From: Devosia psychrophila
GTDB taxonomy: Bacteria; Pseudomonadota; Alphaproteobacteria; Rhizobiales; Devosiaceae
Reading direction: 5' to 3'
Assembly: GCF_000971275.1 (NCBI RefSeq)
Contig: NZ_LAPV01000076.1
Location: 19,793-83,792 of the forward strand
Length of the DNA stretch: 64,000 bases
Below the pieces are notes generated by a model. It saw only the letters and a list, made by a program, of their open reading frames with translations, was not told the origin of the DNA and ran no database searches. The position numbers were made by a program, and so were the translations under genes. This document shows positions 36,049 through 45,082 of the stretch, piece by piece (position 1 is the stretch's first letter; each line of letters begins with the position of its first letter).

Positions 36049-36429
36049 TCAGGCGACGCCTTCACCCGGCTCGGCCTTGGACGAAAAGCTGCTGCCGACC
36101 TGAGCTAGCACTTCCTCCAGCCGCAGGATCTGGCTATCGAGCTGCGCCACGCGCTGACGGGCACGCGCTGCGCTATTTTCGGCCGAGCCGATAGCGGCCT
36201 CGTCGATGCGATCGCGCTTTCCGTATTCGGCCGAGTTGTCCAGCATCGTCGCCGCCTGGGCATAATAGAGGTTCATGCGCTGGCCGAGGCCATCGCGCTC
36301 GCGACGGGCGTCATTCAGGGCCATGGAGATGGCGTTGCTGATGGTGCCGAGGCGAGCCTCGTCGGTCTCTGCGTCGCGGCCGGGATTGCGGGCGCGAAAG
36401 GCACGAGGACGTAGTGAAAGCAAAACCAT
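36049..36429 (-). CDS. Unrecognised small helical protein between exoY and exoO
   Basis: I do not recognise this 126-residue protein. It is almost all charged and helical, with likely coiled coil over residues 20-115 and no signal peptide or membrane segment. It has a strong AAAGGAG before its ATG and only 10 bp separate it from exoY and 26 bp from exoO, so it is almost certainly translated with them. It may be a cytoplasmic scaffold or regulator of the exo enzymes, but no evidence in the sequence shows this. Confidence 0.75.
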   Translation of the reverse strand: MVLLSLRPRAFRARNPGRDAETDEARLGTISNAISMALNDARRERDGLGQRMNLYYAQAATMLDNSAEYGKRDRIDEAAIGSAENSAARARQRVAQLDSQILRLEEVLAQVGSSFSSKAEPGEGVA

Positions 36430-36439
36430 TTCGTCTCCT

Positions 36440-37111
36440 TTAGCGGCTGCCGGTACGCATGACGACGACTTTGACCGTCTTGACCAGGATCACGATGTCG
36501 CCAATGAAAGACCATTGGCGGACATAGAGTGTATCGAGCTGGACGCGCTGGTCGTAATCGACGTCGCTACGGCCGCTAACCTGCCAAAGGCCTGTAATGC
36601 CTGGGCGAACGGCCGCATAATGTTCGATCTGCTCGGCATAGCGGACCACTTCGTCCTGCACGATGGGACGTGGCCCGACGAGGCTCATCTCACCGCGGAT
36701 GACATTGATCAGCTGTGGCAATTCATCGAGGCTGGTCACCCGCAGGAAGCGGCCGAGTGGCGTGACGCGCGGATCGTCGTGCAGCTTCTGGGTCGCGTCC
36801 CATTCGGCGCGTGCCTGAGGGATCAATTCAAGGTGACGCCGCAACGCCTCCTGGCTGTCCACCACCATCGAGCGGAACTTGAGGCAGCGGAAGCGCTTGC
36901 CGTTCTGCCCGATACGCTCATGGGAGAACAAAATCGGACCGCGATCGGTGGAAAACATCAACACGGCGATGAAGAACATGGCCGGAAAGGCAAACAGCAA
37001 CATGGCCGAGGCGACCACGATGTCAAAAGTTCGTTTGGAGCCAAGCCCCCGTCTTGCACTGAATTTGGAATGGCCGCCCGATGGACCGACTTCAGCATTG
37101 GTGATCGACAT
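36440..37111 (-). CDS. exoY: ExoY-like undecaprenyl-phosphate galactosephosphotransferase
   Basis: This 223-residue initiating glycosyltransferase has one N-terminal membrane helix (about 35-58), KRTFDIV, KFRSM, the [20 protein letters not shown] motif and [12 protein letters not shown]. It transfers galactose-1-phosphate to undecaprenyl phosphate to start each repeat unit. The start is ATG 37111 ([13 protein letters not shown]); a longer frame to 37336 has no family match. S. meliloti ExoY has nearly the same length. It leads exoY-hyp-exoO-exoQ-GT-exoT. Confidence 0.92.
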   Translation of the reverse strand: MSITNAEVGPSGGHSKFSARRGLGSKRTFDIVVASAMLLFAFPAMFFIAVLMFSTDRGPILFSHERIGQNGKRFRCLKFRSMVVDSQEALRRHLELIPQARAEWDATQKLHDDPRVTPLGRFLRVTSLDELPQLINVIRGEMSLVGPRPIVQDEVVRYAEQIEHYAAVRPGITGLWQVSGRSDVDYDQRVQLDTLYVRQWSFIGDIVILVKTVKVVVMRTGSR

Positions 37112-37530
37112 GAGGTACTCTCGCGAAGTTTGAAGCCTGGGAACGAGTAGCGCTGCCCGTCCTTCTGGACGTGGGACATAGGTCGCGTAAGCGCATGCGC
37201 TGACGCGGGTCCGAACCCGTCGAAACATCGAATTACCCTGTTGATGGGTGCGCCGCGTCTTGACCGCAACGGGTCCGTGGCTGGACTTTGCGTTGCTGTC
37301 GACCTTCAGGCAAACATGATCGGAAAGTCGAGGCAACGCCGGGTGAGCATAGCTGCAATGCGCAGCTTAATCACAAATTCACCCCAATTGAATTTGGAAA
37401 ACTCAAGCAAATCAAACTGTAAAGTCGAGAGCTACGATTGAACCGGCACGCGAGAGATTATCGTTTAAACTGTTCTTGGCAGCTTGGGGCTTGCAAGTAA
37501 TGCAAGGCTATTTGCGAACAGAGCCGAGGT
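37112..37530. other. Upstream region of exoY
   Basis: About 420 bp without a supported gene. It is more A/T-rich near 37370-37500 than the flanking genes and should hold the exoY promoter. I see no clear palindrome or riboswitch. Confidence 0.4.
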
Positions 37531-37734
37531 TCACCAATTGAACAGGAATGTAAAACCGTTCCAGAGCAGATAAATGCCGACCCAGGCCAAAGCCATCACA
37601 CCGATGGCGACCAAACCCCAGGGCCAGGATAGCGTTGCGCGTTCGTGTGCTGACGGCGACTTCGTCAACTGCAATTTCTGCGCCTGACCATCATCGGGCA
37701 GCTTTGGCTCCACGAAAACCTCCCAGGAAGCCAA
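37531..37734 (-). CDS. Small hypothetical membrane protein
   Basis: This 67-residue frame has a polar N-terminal half and one clear C-terminal helix (WGLVAIGVMALAWVGIYLLW). Such single-helix proteins are common in alphaproteobacteria but I cannot name the family. No strong ribosome binding site is seen, and it sits alone between exoY and exoN, so it may be spurious. Confidence 0.4.
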   Translation of the reverse strand: MASWEVFVEPKLPDDGQAQKLQLTKSPSAHERATLSWPWGLVAIGVMALAWVGIYLLWNGFTFLFNW

Positions 37735-37971
37735 AGCCAGCGTTCGGCTTGAGGTCCAGTAGCGGTCACACGCCTGCCCTTCGCGGGCATATGCTGCGCC
37801 TGTAACTCAATACCATCGCCGGGTAAATACAACCCTCACGGCCGCAGGCAAATAGACACTTCGATCACGTCTGCGTTGGACCGGCTCCTGTGCCGAGGCA
37901 AACTGGGCGCGAGTAAGCAGTTATACTTGGGGCCAGGCTGGTTGATCAAAATCTACTTCGATGTGCTGCGA

Positions 37972-38002
37972 TATATTGTGAGAGTATATTTTGTGACAAA
38001 AT
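37972..38002. promoter_or_regulatory. Palindrome and direct repeats upstream of exoN
   Basis: ATTTTGT-G-ACAAAAT (37988-38002) is a perfect 15-bp palindrome. It overlaps a direct repeat TATATTGTGA (37972-37981) and TATATTTTGTGA (37985-37996). It lies about 160 bp upstream of exoN in a 429-bp gap (37735-38163) that holds no supported gene. It is a candidate regulator site; which regulator is unknown. Confidence 0.5.
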
Positions 38003-38163
38003 GGAAATGCGGCCGCAACCGGGCGTAATTGCCTGCAACGTAGGCAAGCAAGGTCAACAGCATATCTGCAATCGAGCCATGCAACGCCAACCGGAATTTC
38101 AGGTGGCTCGACTGATCCTGCTATGGTCCAATCCACTCACCGACCTATAATAAGGAGAGTGAA

Positions 38164-39075
38164 TTGCAAAAACGTGTGAAGACTGCTGTTTTTCCTGTCG
38201 CAGGACTAGGAACCCGCTTCTTGCCCGCAACCAAGGCCATGCCCAAGGAAATGCTCACGGTGGTCGATCGGCCACTCATTCAATACGCGGTCGATGAGGC
38301 CCGCGAGGCTGGAATCACCCACTTCGTTTTCGTGACCGGGCGCAACAAGGGTGTCATCGAGGATCACTTCGATCGGCAGTTCGAGTTGGAGGCAACCCTT
38401 GAGGCGCGGGGCAAGCTCAATGCCCTGCGAGACCTGCAACGCGATCTGCCCTCAGCCGGTCGCACCAGCTTTACTCGCCAGCAGGAACCGCTGGGGCTCG
38501 GCCACGCCGTTTGGTGTGCCCGCGATATCGTCGGCGACGAGCCGTTCGCCCTGCTGCTGCCGGACATGCTGTTCAAGTCGCCTCGCGGCGTGCTCAAGCA
38601 GATGATGGAAACCTACGAGGTCACCGGCGGCAATATCGTCGCCGTCGAGGAAGTGCCGATGGCCGAGGTTTCATCCTATGGCGTGGTTGCGCGTGGCAAG
38701 GGAGATGACCTCAGCTTCCGCATCAACGGCATGGTGGAAAAGCCGGCCGTGGCGGATGCGCCGTCCAATCTGATCATTTCAGGCCGCTATATCCTGCAGC
38801 CGGAAGTGTTCACGCTGCTGGCGGATCAGCCAAAGGGCGCCGGCGGCGAAATCCAGCTCACCGACGCCATGCAGACATTGATGACGCAGCAGCCCTTCGT
38901 CGGCGTCAAATACGAGGGCCAGTCCTTCGATTGCGGGTCCAAGATCGGCTTCCTCACCGCCAATGTCGCTTACGCCTTGGGTCGCGATGATATCGGCGAT
39001 GACTTCCTCGCAGCGCTTGCCAAGCTGGGCCTCAACACCGCCCTGATGGAAGGCTTCAAGATCGCCGCGGAATAA
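38164..39075 (+). CDS. exoN: UTP-glucose-1-phosphate uridylyltransferase (ExoN/GalU)
   Basis: This 303-residue enzyme has [18 protein letters not shown] at the N-terminus, the GLGHAVWCA loop and [16 protein letters not shown] at the end. It makes UDP-glucose from UTP and glucose-1-phosphate, the donor for the glucosyltransferases here. The TTG start has AAGGAG nine bases upstream. It is alone on the plus strand between the minus-strand exoY and exoL units. Confidence 0.93.
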   Translation: MQKRVKTAVFPVAGLGTRFLPATKAMPKEMLTVVDRPLIQYAVDEAREAGITHFVFVTGRNKGVIEDHFDRQFELEATLEARGKLNALRDLQRDLPSAGRTSFTRQQEPLGLGHAVWCARDIVGDEPFALLLPDMLFKSPRGVLKQMMETYEVTGGNIVAVEEVPMAEVSSYGVVARGKGDDLSFRINGMVEKPAVADAPSNLIISGRYILQPEVFTLLADQPKGAGGEIQLTDAMQTLMTQQPFVGVKYEGQSFDCGSKIGFLTANVAYALGRDDIGDDFLAALAKLGLNTALMEGFKIAAE

Positions 39076-39093
39076 TCATGGGTAGACGGCGCC

Positions 39094-41328
39094 CTAGTTG
39101 GGTGCCGTCTCCATCCGCTGCTCGGCGTCATGAGCGAAACGCTCGAGGCCACCCAGATCGGTAAACCTCGGCAATGCATCGAGATCGACATTGTTGAGCA
39201 CCACGCCGACGATGTAATCCCCCAGCTCGGGCTCCCGCTCCAGCAGGCTGCTCAGCAGTCGGCGCGGCGTCTTGCCCCACTCGGCCACCAGCACCGCACC
39301 ATCAGTCAGCGGCAGCACCGATAGCGCATCGATCACCAGGCCAAGCGCCGGCAGGTCGAGCACGACATAATCGAACTGCCCCCGCGCCTCAGCCAACACT
39401 TTTTGCATGGCGGGGCCGGAGAGATCGCCGCCGCCTGCCTCTGGTGCCGAAGCAGCAAGTGTGACGATACCAGTCTCGCTATCGGTCACCGCCGCCTGGC
39501 GCCAATCGCCCATCTGCGACGGCATGATGCGCTTTGGCATGGCCGAACCGTTCTGTGGCGTGTTCTCATCCGCGTCGATGATCAGCACCCTGGAACCGGT
39601 CACCGCCAGCATTTCGGCAAAGGAAGCGGCAAAAATGGATTTGCCCTCCCCCGGCAACGCCGACAGCACGCCCAGCACTGTCGTGCCGCGCTCAGCTATG
39701 GGCTGCATCAGCAGGCGCGTGGCTTTCAGTGTCTCCATATACGGACCGCCCCAGCGCCGCCCGATCCGCTGGCCGGAGGCGCCGCGTACCAACGTCCGAA
39801 TAGTCCGGCGTTTGTCCGCCGTCGTCGCACCGCCAGCGAGCTGCAACTTGGGGACATAGCCCAAGAACCGCAGGCCCAAATGGCGCCGCACCTGCGAACC
39901 GACGCGGAATCCCCGCTCGCGCAACTCGTTGATGGCGCTCAGCACAACCCCGATAAAGCCACCGGCAATTAGCGCCGCGGCGATGATCACCATGGTTTTG
40001 GGGCTCGACGGCTGCTCGGGCAGCAGCGCGTCAGTCACGATGCGGATCGATGGGATCGGGAAGCTCTGGCGCTGTACCGATTCCTCATAGCGCAGCAGGT
40101 AGCTGTTATAGAGCGACCGCAGCGCATCGGAGCGCTGCTGCAGCTCGTTGAGCCGCACCTGTTCCTGGCTGATCAGCCCGGCGTTTTGCCCTTCGGAATC
40201 GATATCCCGACGCAGCCCCGCTTCCTGCTGCGTGGCGATGGATAGCTGTGTCCGATATTGTTCGTCGAGGTTTTGCAGCAGGGCATAGATGCGGCTGTCC
40301 AGCGCGGTCTTTTCGGCGCTCAGCGTCAGCAGTTGCGGGTGGTCTTCGCCAAAGCTGGCACGCACCTCGGCAATCCGGCTGATCAGCGCTGCGGATTGAG
40401 TTCTTAGAATCGCGATTTCCGCCGGGTCGGCCTGCGTCCCGCTCAGCAACGACACATAGCTTGAAGCTGCCTCCGGACCAGCTGTCACCACTGTCTGCAA
40501 CTGCTCCGACAAAGCGCGCAGCCGCGCCGTCTCGGCCTGTGCCTCGGCCAACTGGTTCGACAGGCTGCCAATCCGCAGCGTGGTCAAATCCCGATCCTGC
40601 CCCACCGACAAGCCGGTCTGCTTGCGATAATCCTCGATGGCGAGGCTTGCCGTGCGCTGGTTTTCGCCAAGCTCGGCCAATCGCTGCTGCAACCAATCCG
40701 AAGCGGCGCTGGTCGCTTCGAGTTCGGCATTGAGCTGGTCCTGCAGCAAGGCCTCGGCGTAGGCCTGAGCAATCCGCTGCGCCAACTCGGGCGTCGCGGC
40801 CTCATAGCCAACGCGAATGATCGAGCTGCGCCCCATTCGATCGACCTGCACATTGGCCCGCAACATGGCCACTACCTCATCGAGGCCCGCTTCGAGATCA
40901 GGCGCCCGCTCGCCCCGTCCAAAGGGGATCAACCCGCGCACTCGTTGCGAGAAGGATGGCGGCGGATTGAGGAAATCCTGGTCGGTCATCAGGTTTTCCG
41001 CCTGCGCCACCGCAGTCGCCACGCGGCTCGAGCGCAGCACTTCAATTTCGTTGAGCACCTGGGCTTCCATGTCGACGCTGCTGGTCATCGCAGCGCCGTC
41101 GCCGGCCGCCTGTTCCAGCTTGCGGTCGAGCAGCACCTGCCCCGCCGACATATAATTGCGCGGCGCCAGCGACAGGTAAAACACCGCCAGCAGCAGCGCG
41201 ACCACCACGCTCAGGCCGAGCACCAGAGCCTGCCGCCGCAGCAGCGAAAACACACTTTCCAGATCGATCGTCTTCAGATCGGAAGCATGAGGTGTCGGCG
41301 TTTCGAAATGGCTGGTCTTTTCAAGCAT
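39094..41328 (-). CDS. exoP: ExoP-like chain-length regulator/BY-kinase
   Basis: This 744-residue inner-membrane protein has a Wzz domain (helix near residues 30-52), a long periplasmic coiled coil (about 200-440), a second helix near 450-470, and a C-terminal BY-kinase domain with Walker A ALPGEGKSIFA and VVLDLPAL. ExoP controls chain length and export of succinoglycan. The Walker A-prime segment reads IDADENTPQNG rather than the usual DxDLRRP, and no tyrosine cluster follows at the end. It closes exoL-A-M-P, 42 bp after exoM. Confidence 0.88.
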   Translation of the reverse strand: MLEKTSHFETPTPHASDLKTIDLESVFSLLRRQALVLGLSVVVALLLAVFYLSLAPRNYMSAGQVLLDRKLEQAAGDGAAMTSSVDMEAQVLNEIEVLRSSRVATAVAQAENLMTDQDFLNPPPSFSQRVRGLIPFGRGERAPDLEAGLDEVVAMLRANVQVDRMGRSSIIRVGYEAATPELAQRIAQAYAEALLQDQLNAELEATSAASDWLQQRLAELGENQRTASLAIEDYRKQTGLSVGQDRDLTTLRIGSLSNQLAEAQAETARLRALSEQLQTVVTAGPEAASSYVSLLSGTQADPAEIAILRTQSAALISRIAEVRASFGEDHPQLLTLSAEKTALDSRIYALLQNLDEQYRTQLSIATQQEAGLRRDIDSEGQNAGLISQEQVRLNELQQRSDALRSLYNSYLLRYEESVQRQSFPIPSIRIVTDALLPEQPSSPKTMVIIAAALIAGGFIGVVLSAINELRERGFRVGSQVRRHLGLRFLGYVPKLQLAGGATTADKRRTIRTLVRGASGQRIGRRWGGPYMETLKATRLLMQPIAERGTTVLGVLSALPGEGKSIFAASFAEMLAVTGSRVLIIDADENTPQNGSAMPKRIMPSQMGDWRQAAVTDSETGIVTLAASAPEAGGGDLSGPAMQKVLAEARGQFDYVVLDLPALGLVIDALSVLPLTDGAVLVAEWGKTPRRLLSSLLEREPELGDYIVGVVLNNVDLDALPRFTDLGGLERFAHDAEQRMETAPN

Positions 41329-41370
41329 GATGGTACTCCGCCACGATGGCCGGGAAAATTGAGGAGACGC

Positions 41371-42267
41371 TCAACGCGGCGCCGATTGCCCGTAATGGGA
41401 TGCCTGGCGCACCCCGAGGATGCCCCCGGCCACGCCGAGATGCAGCACGGCGCGCAGCCAGTTCCGGCGTCGTAAGACCGGCGAAAAACTCGTCAGCACG
41501 GCCAGCGCGCCGCAGTAGCCGATCTTGGCACCCACAACGGCCAGGGCCTTGGCCCGCGAGCCCGCCTGCAGCATGCCATGGGTCTGCCCGAAGCGCAGGC
41601 GACGGCGCACCAGCCACTCCATGTTGGCTCGCTCCGCTGGCACCGGTTCCTCGACCAAGGCATCAGGCGCGAAAGCGATCGTGCCGCCCAAAGCCGTCAG
41701 CTGATAGAAAAATGCCGTGTCCTCGCCGCCAGACTGACCGAGGCCCAGATCGAAGCGCAGCGCCTTGTAGGGCGGGCTCCAGCGGATCAGCACGTTGCAG
41801 GTGTAGCCGGTGCGGATCACCCCGCCGACGAAAACGGGCATCGTCGAATGGAAATCGCCCGCGACCATCCAGCGCGGCGCATCCAGCCCATAGATGGCGC
41901 GAACCGGCCCCAACACCGCGGCAGCCTGGCTTGCCTCGGCCTTGACGACCAGCGCTTCAAGCCAGCCCGGAGCCACGGTCTCGTCGTCATCGACAAAGGC
42001 CACGAAATCGGCATCGGCATCGGCATGATCAAGACAGGCATTGCGGGCAATGCAGATATTGACCGCCGGCGCATGCACATAAGTCACCGGAAAAGGCAGT
42101 TGCCCGCGTATCTCATCGACCAGGGGCCGAGCCGAGGGCTGATGATCGTTATCGGCAATGATGACCCGGATCGTGTGCCCGCCAGTCGTCAATCCGGCAA
42201 TGGACAGCAGCGTTTTTCCAAGGAATGCCCGGCGAAAAGTGCAAATGCAGATGTTTACGTTGACCAT
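41371..42267 (-). CDS. exoM: ExoM-like glucosyltransferase (GT2)
   Basis: This 298-residue GT2 begins MVNVNICICTFRRAFLGKTL, has VDDDETVAPGWLEALV as the DxD region and GGEDTAFFYQL for acceptor binding, then hydrophobic C-terminal helices. ExoM adds a beta-1,4-glucose. ATG 42267 is preferred to 42309, which would sit inside exoA; only 4 bp separate the exoA stop from this start. Assignment is by N-terminal similarity and order. Confidence 0.85.
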   Translation of the reverse strand: MVNVNICICTFRRAFLGKTLLSIAGLTTGGHTIRVIIADNDHQPSARPLVDEIRGQLPFPVTYVHAPAVNICIARNACLDHADADADFVAFVDDDETVAPGWLEALVVKAEASQAAAVLGPVRAIYGLDAPRWMVAGDFHSTMPVFVGGVIRTGYTCNVLIRWSPPYKALRFDLGLGQSGGEDTAFFYQLTALGGTIAFAPDALVEEPVPAERANMEWLVRRRLRFGQTHGMLQAGSRAKALAVVGAKIGYCGALAVLTSFSPVLRRRNWLRAVLHLGVAGGILGVRQASHYGQSAPR

Positions 42268-42271
42268 GGCG

Positions 42272-43270
42272 CTACACCGCCAGGCGGCGGAACGGGCGCT
42301 GCGCCACATGCGCCCAAAACCCGGACGACCAAGCCAGATGCATGATCATCGCTGCCACGCCCACCAACGGCGAGAGCCACATCGGCATCCCATATTCGGG
42401 GTTATATTTGCGCGCCGCATGGATGCCGAGCGCGATGCAGCCGACGCCCCACAGCGCGAGCGGGACCAGAAAGCCCCAGTGCCAAATCGACAGCACGGCC
42501 AGCAGCACCACCGGCAAAATCGCCAGCGGCGCGAGCTGACGCAGGCGCGGCACTACCCGGTGCTTGAGGATATTGCGCGCCCTGCCCCCGCCGTAGCCAA
42601 AGTACTGCCTGAACAACCCTGACGGGGTCGATCGTGGATAATAGGTCATGCCGGTACGGTCGGTAAGCCAGATCGTGCCACCCGCCTGCCGCAGCCGATA
42701 GTCCAACTCGGCATCCTCGTTGAACCGGAACGTCTGGTCATAGCCACTGACGGCGCGAAACGCATCGACCCGCATCAAGGCGTGATGGCCGTGATCGACC
42801 GGCCCATGGCCCTTACCCGTCCGATGCGCCGAGCCGCCTGTGCCGATGGCAGAGTTTTGAGCGGTAGCGACGGCGCGCTGAAACGGCGCGACACCCACCG
42901 TCGTCATCGGCACGACAACAGCCGCCACCTGACGCTCCGCCGCCTCGGCAACCAGTATGCGGCAGTAATCCTGCGGATATGCTCCGTGTGCATCGATGCG
43001 GATCAGGAAGTCGGCTTCATCGCCGAATTGCGCCACGACCAGATTGATCGCCGCACTCTGGATACGCTGAGGATTGTGGATCAAGCTCACGCGCGGCGCA
43101 TCCAGTGCCAACCGCGCCACGATAGCCTTCGTGCCATCGGTGCTGCCCCCATCGGCGACAACGATCTGCGCATCCAACGCCTCGGCCTCCACCAGCAAAG
43201 CCTCCAGAAGATCTCCGATATGGCTGGCCTCATTCAGGGTTGGAACCACGATCAATGTGCGTGCGCTCAT
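42272..43270 (-). CDS. exoA: ExoA-like beta-1,3-glucosyltransferase (GT2)
   Basis: This 332-residue GT2 has VVPTLNEASHIGDLLEAL, VVADGGSTDGT, IRIDAHGAYP and FNEDAELDYRLRQAG, followed by several membrane helices (about 240-310). ExoA adds the first glucose to lipid-linked galactose. It overlaps exoL by 4 bp (ATGA) and is followed 4 bp later by exoM. The order L-A-M matches the S. meliloti cluster. Confidence 0.9.
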   Translation of the reverse strand: MSARTLIVVPTLNEASHIGDLLEALLVEAEALDAQIVVADGGSTDGTKAIVARLALDAPRVSLIHNPQRIQSAAINLVVAQFGDEADFLIRIDAHGAYPQDYCRILVAEAAERQVAAVVVPMTTVGVAPFQRAVATAQNSAIGTGGSAHRTGKGHGPVDHGHHALMRVDAFRAVSGYDQTFRFNEDAELDYRLRQAGGTIWLTDRTGMTYYPRSTPSGLFRQYFGYGGGRARNILKHRVVPRLRQLAPLAILPVVLLAVLSIWHWGFLVPLALWGVGCIALGIHAARKYNPEYGMPMWLSPLVGVAAMIMHLAWSSGFWAHVAQRPFRRLAV

Positions 43271-44424
43271 GCGGCGATCTCCAGTTCGGCCTTAGCGTGC
43301 TTGCTGCCTGAAAGTCGCTCTACCAGCTCGACGCATTCCGGCGCCTCGCACAGAAACAGCGCCCGATCCTGCGCCGCAACGTCGGCCGCCAGCTGGCGTA
43401 GGCGCTCCCGCGTCATGCCCTCGAACAGTGCGATGAGCGTGGTCTGCGAAACATCGGGGATCACCACGCCAATGCCCAGCCGCTCGATAAAGCGCGCCGT
43501 CTCGGTACCGACCAGCGCGATGGGAATTGCGCCATTGAGGCACCCCTCATACAGACGATTGGGTAGCAGCCACTCCGAGTTGAGGCCTTGCTCGAAAAAG
43601 TCGATGGCCCAGACGAAATGCACCGCCGAATAAAGCTCGGGCAAATCCTGCGGATAACGAAACGAACCCCGGAACTCGAGATGAGGCGATCGCTCAACCG
43701 CGCCGTGAAAGTCGGCAAACTCGGTGAGTGCCGGCCGGCCGGCAAGCGTTACCTCCATGCGCCCCTCAAAATGCCGAGTCAGCCCATCCAGTGCAGCCAG
43801 CGAGGCCTTACACCGCAAAGCGCCGAACCAGCCGACCCGGAGCACCGAGGGCTGATCCGCCAACGCCGGATTACTGCCGAACGCGGCAAGCCCCGGCGCA
43901 AACACCTTATTCTCCACCAGATGCACCGGCGGCGCGCCATGGATGTTGAAATAATTGCGCACAAAAGCCGGCGAGCTGGTGATCACCACCTGAACATTGC
44001 GCATGAACCGCTGCTCCAGCGCCCGCATGGCCCCGCCAATCCCGTCATGCCGCAGCATCAACCGGTGAATATCGAGGCATTCATAAACCACCGTCGGCGC
44101 CACGTCCCAAATCCGCATCAGCCGCTGTGCCACCCCGAGCATTTCAAGGTTGCGCGCCACGATGACGTCCGGCCGCCGCAGCGACTTTGCCCAGTCAGGC
44201 GCCCGCCAGGCCGCCGCGACAGCGGCTCCCAGCCGCTGCATCATTCGGCCATCATGCGTAACGCCGAGCTCCACCACCGCATCCAGCGGCAGCGTCGTCG
44301 CTGGCGCATCGCCCCGCCGAAAGCCGGCGATCGCGACCTCCGCGCCCCCCTGCCGGAACATGGCGATGCGTCGGCCCACCGCCGGATCGGAAAGGTTGTG
44401 AACGAGGTACAAAATCCTTGGCAA
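43267..44424 (-). CDS. exoL: ExoL-like glucosyltransferase
   Basis: This 385-residue GT4-like protein begins RILYLVHNLSDPAVGRRIA and has FRQGGAEVAIAGFRRGD, as ExoL does, with the C-terminal NRLYEGCLNGAIPIAL donor-binding region. ExoL adds the second glucose of the unit. It is the first gene of exoL-A-M-P, and its promoter must lie in the gap 44425-44723. Confidence 0.87.
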   Translation of the reverse strand: MPRILYLVHNLSDPAVGRRIAMFRQGGAEVAIAGFRRGDAPATTLPLDAVVELGVTHDGRMMQRLGAAVAAAWRAPDWAKSLRRPDVIVARNLEMLGVAQRLMRIWDVAPTVVYECLDIHRLMLRHDGIGGAMRALEQRFMRNVQVVITSSPAFVRNYFNIHGAPPVHLVENKVFAPGLAAFGSNPALADQPSVLRVGWFGALRCKASLAALDGLTRHFEGRMEVTLAGRPALTEFADFHGAVERSPHLEFRGSFRYPQDLPELYSAVHFVWAIDFFEQGLNSEWLLPNRLYEGCLNGAIPIALVGTETARFIERLGIGVVIPDVSQTTLIALFEGMTRERLRQLAADVAAQDRALFLCEAPECVELVERLSGSKHAKAELEIAA

Positions 44425-44652
44425 CGAACATCTCCTGCCAGGCGGCTATTGGAATTTGCCCAAATGCAGCAGTCGCCGCTCAGGCATCATCACCGAAGCG
44501 ACGAGAATGAACGCCCACTTGAGAATGCATGAATGAGGGGGTCAACGTGACTGGGGGTGACGCAGTGCTGCGCCAAACGCATGTCACGAATGGGCCCCAA
44601 TTGCCTTCGAGAAAGGGAGTAGTGTCCTGCTACCGACTACCCTTGCATACAA

Positions 44653-44673
44653 TTAACGTGATCGCGCCGTTAA
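44653..44673. promoter_or_regulatory. TTAACG-N9-CGTTAA inverted repeat
   Basis: TTAACG at 44653-44658 and CGTTAA at 44668-44673 form an inverted repeat 9 bp apart. It lies between the divergent exoL and the small frame at 44724. It could be an operator for either; no matching regulator is obvious. Confidence 0.4.
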
Positions 44674-44723
44674 CGTTTGCATAACCATGTTGACCCACCG
44701 TTGTGCAAACGACGGAGGCTTGG

Positions 44724-44864
44724 ATGCAAGTACCAACTGAACGTGAAAACGCGCGCGAAGACCGCATTGACCCAATGTGGTCTGCCGACGAGGATGAACG
44801 GCGACTAGCGATTTATCGCCGGGCCGCTGCTGGCGCGCGAAAGACGCTGACGCTTAAGCAATAA
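44724..44864 (+). CDS. Small hypothetical acidic/basic protein (46 aa)
   Basis: This 46-codon frame begins ATGCAAGTACCAACT, has GGAGG seven bases upstream, and encodes a highly charged soluble peptide (RENAREDRIDPMW, then a basic end). It is too short to identify and no family is recognised. The good ribosome binding site and its position in an otherwise empty 658-bp gap between exoL and the GGDEF-EAL gene support its reality. Confidence 0.5.
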   Translation: MQVPTERENAREDRIDPMWSADEDERRLAIYRRAAAGARKTLTLKQ

Positions 44865-45061
44865 TCGCACAGGCGTAGTATTGCTGCCGGCACGCTTCAG
44901 TGACCCCATGGTCTGGGGGACTTTGTGAAGCGGACTGCGATGACTTTCTGTGCCCGCGGTCTGCCTATCTTTTTTCCCAATTTCAGGCAGTCGCCGAATT
45001 AAGACGCCGTTCACCAACCGCATCGAGCTTTGCGGATGTTAAGGGCCAGCACACCTCCATC

Positions 45062-45079
45062 TTGTAACGTTCCTTACAA
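45062..45079 (+). promoter_or_regulatory. TTGTAA-N6-TTACAA operator-like site
   Basis: A perfect inverted repeat TTGTAA (45062-45067) and TTACAA (45074-45079) lies directly before the ATG of the GGDEF-EAL gene. In this position a bound repressor would block translation or transcription, or the transcript could form a hairpin hiding the start. Confidence 0.45.
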
Positions 45080-45082
45080 CAG

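Noticed and set aside
37921..38136. 71-codon frame before exoN
   Set aside because: It runs through the palindrome region, has no ribosome binding site and no homology I recognise.
44805..45023. 72-codon minus-strand frame
   Set aside because: It overlaps the better supported 46-codon frame on the plus strand and lacks a good start site.
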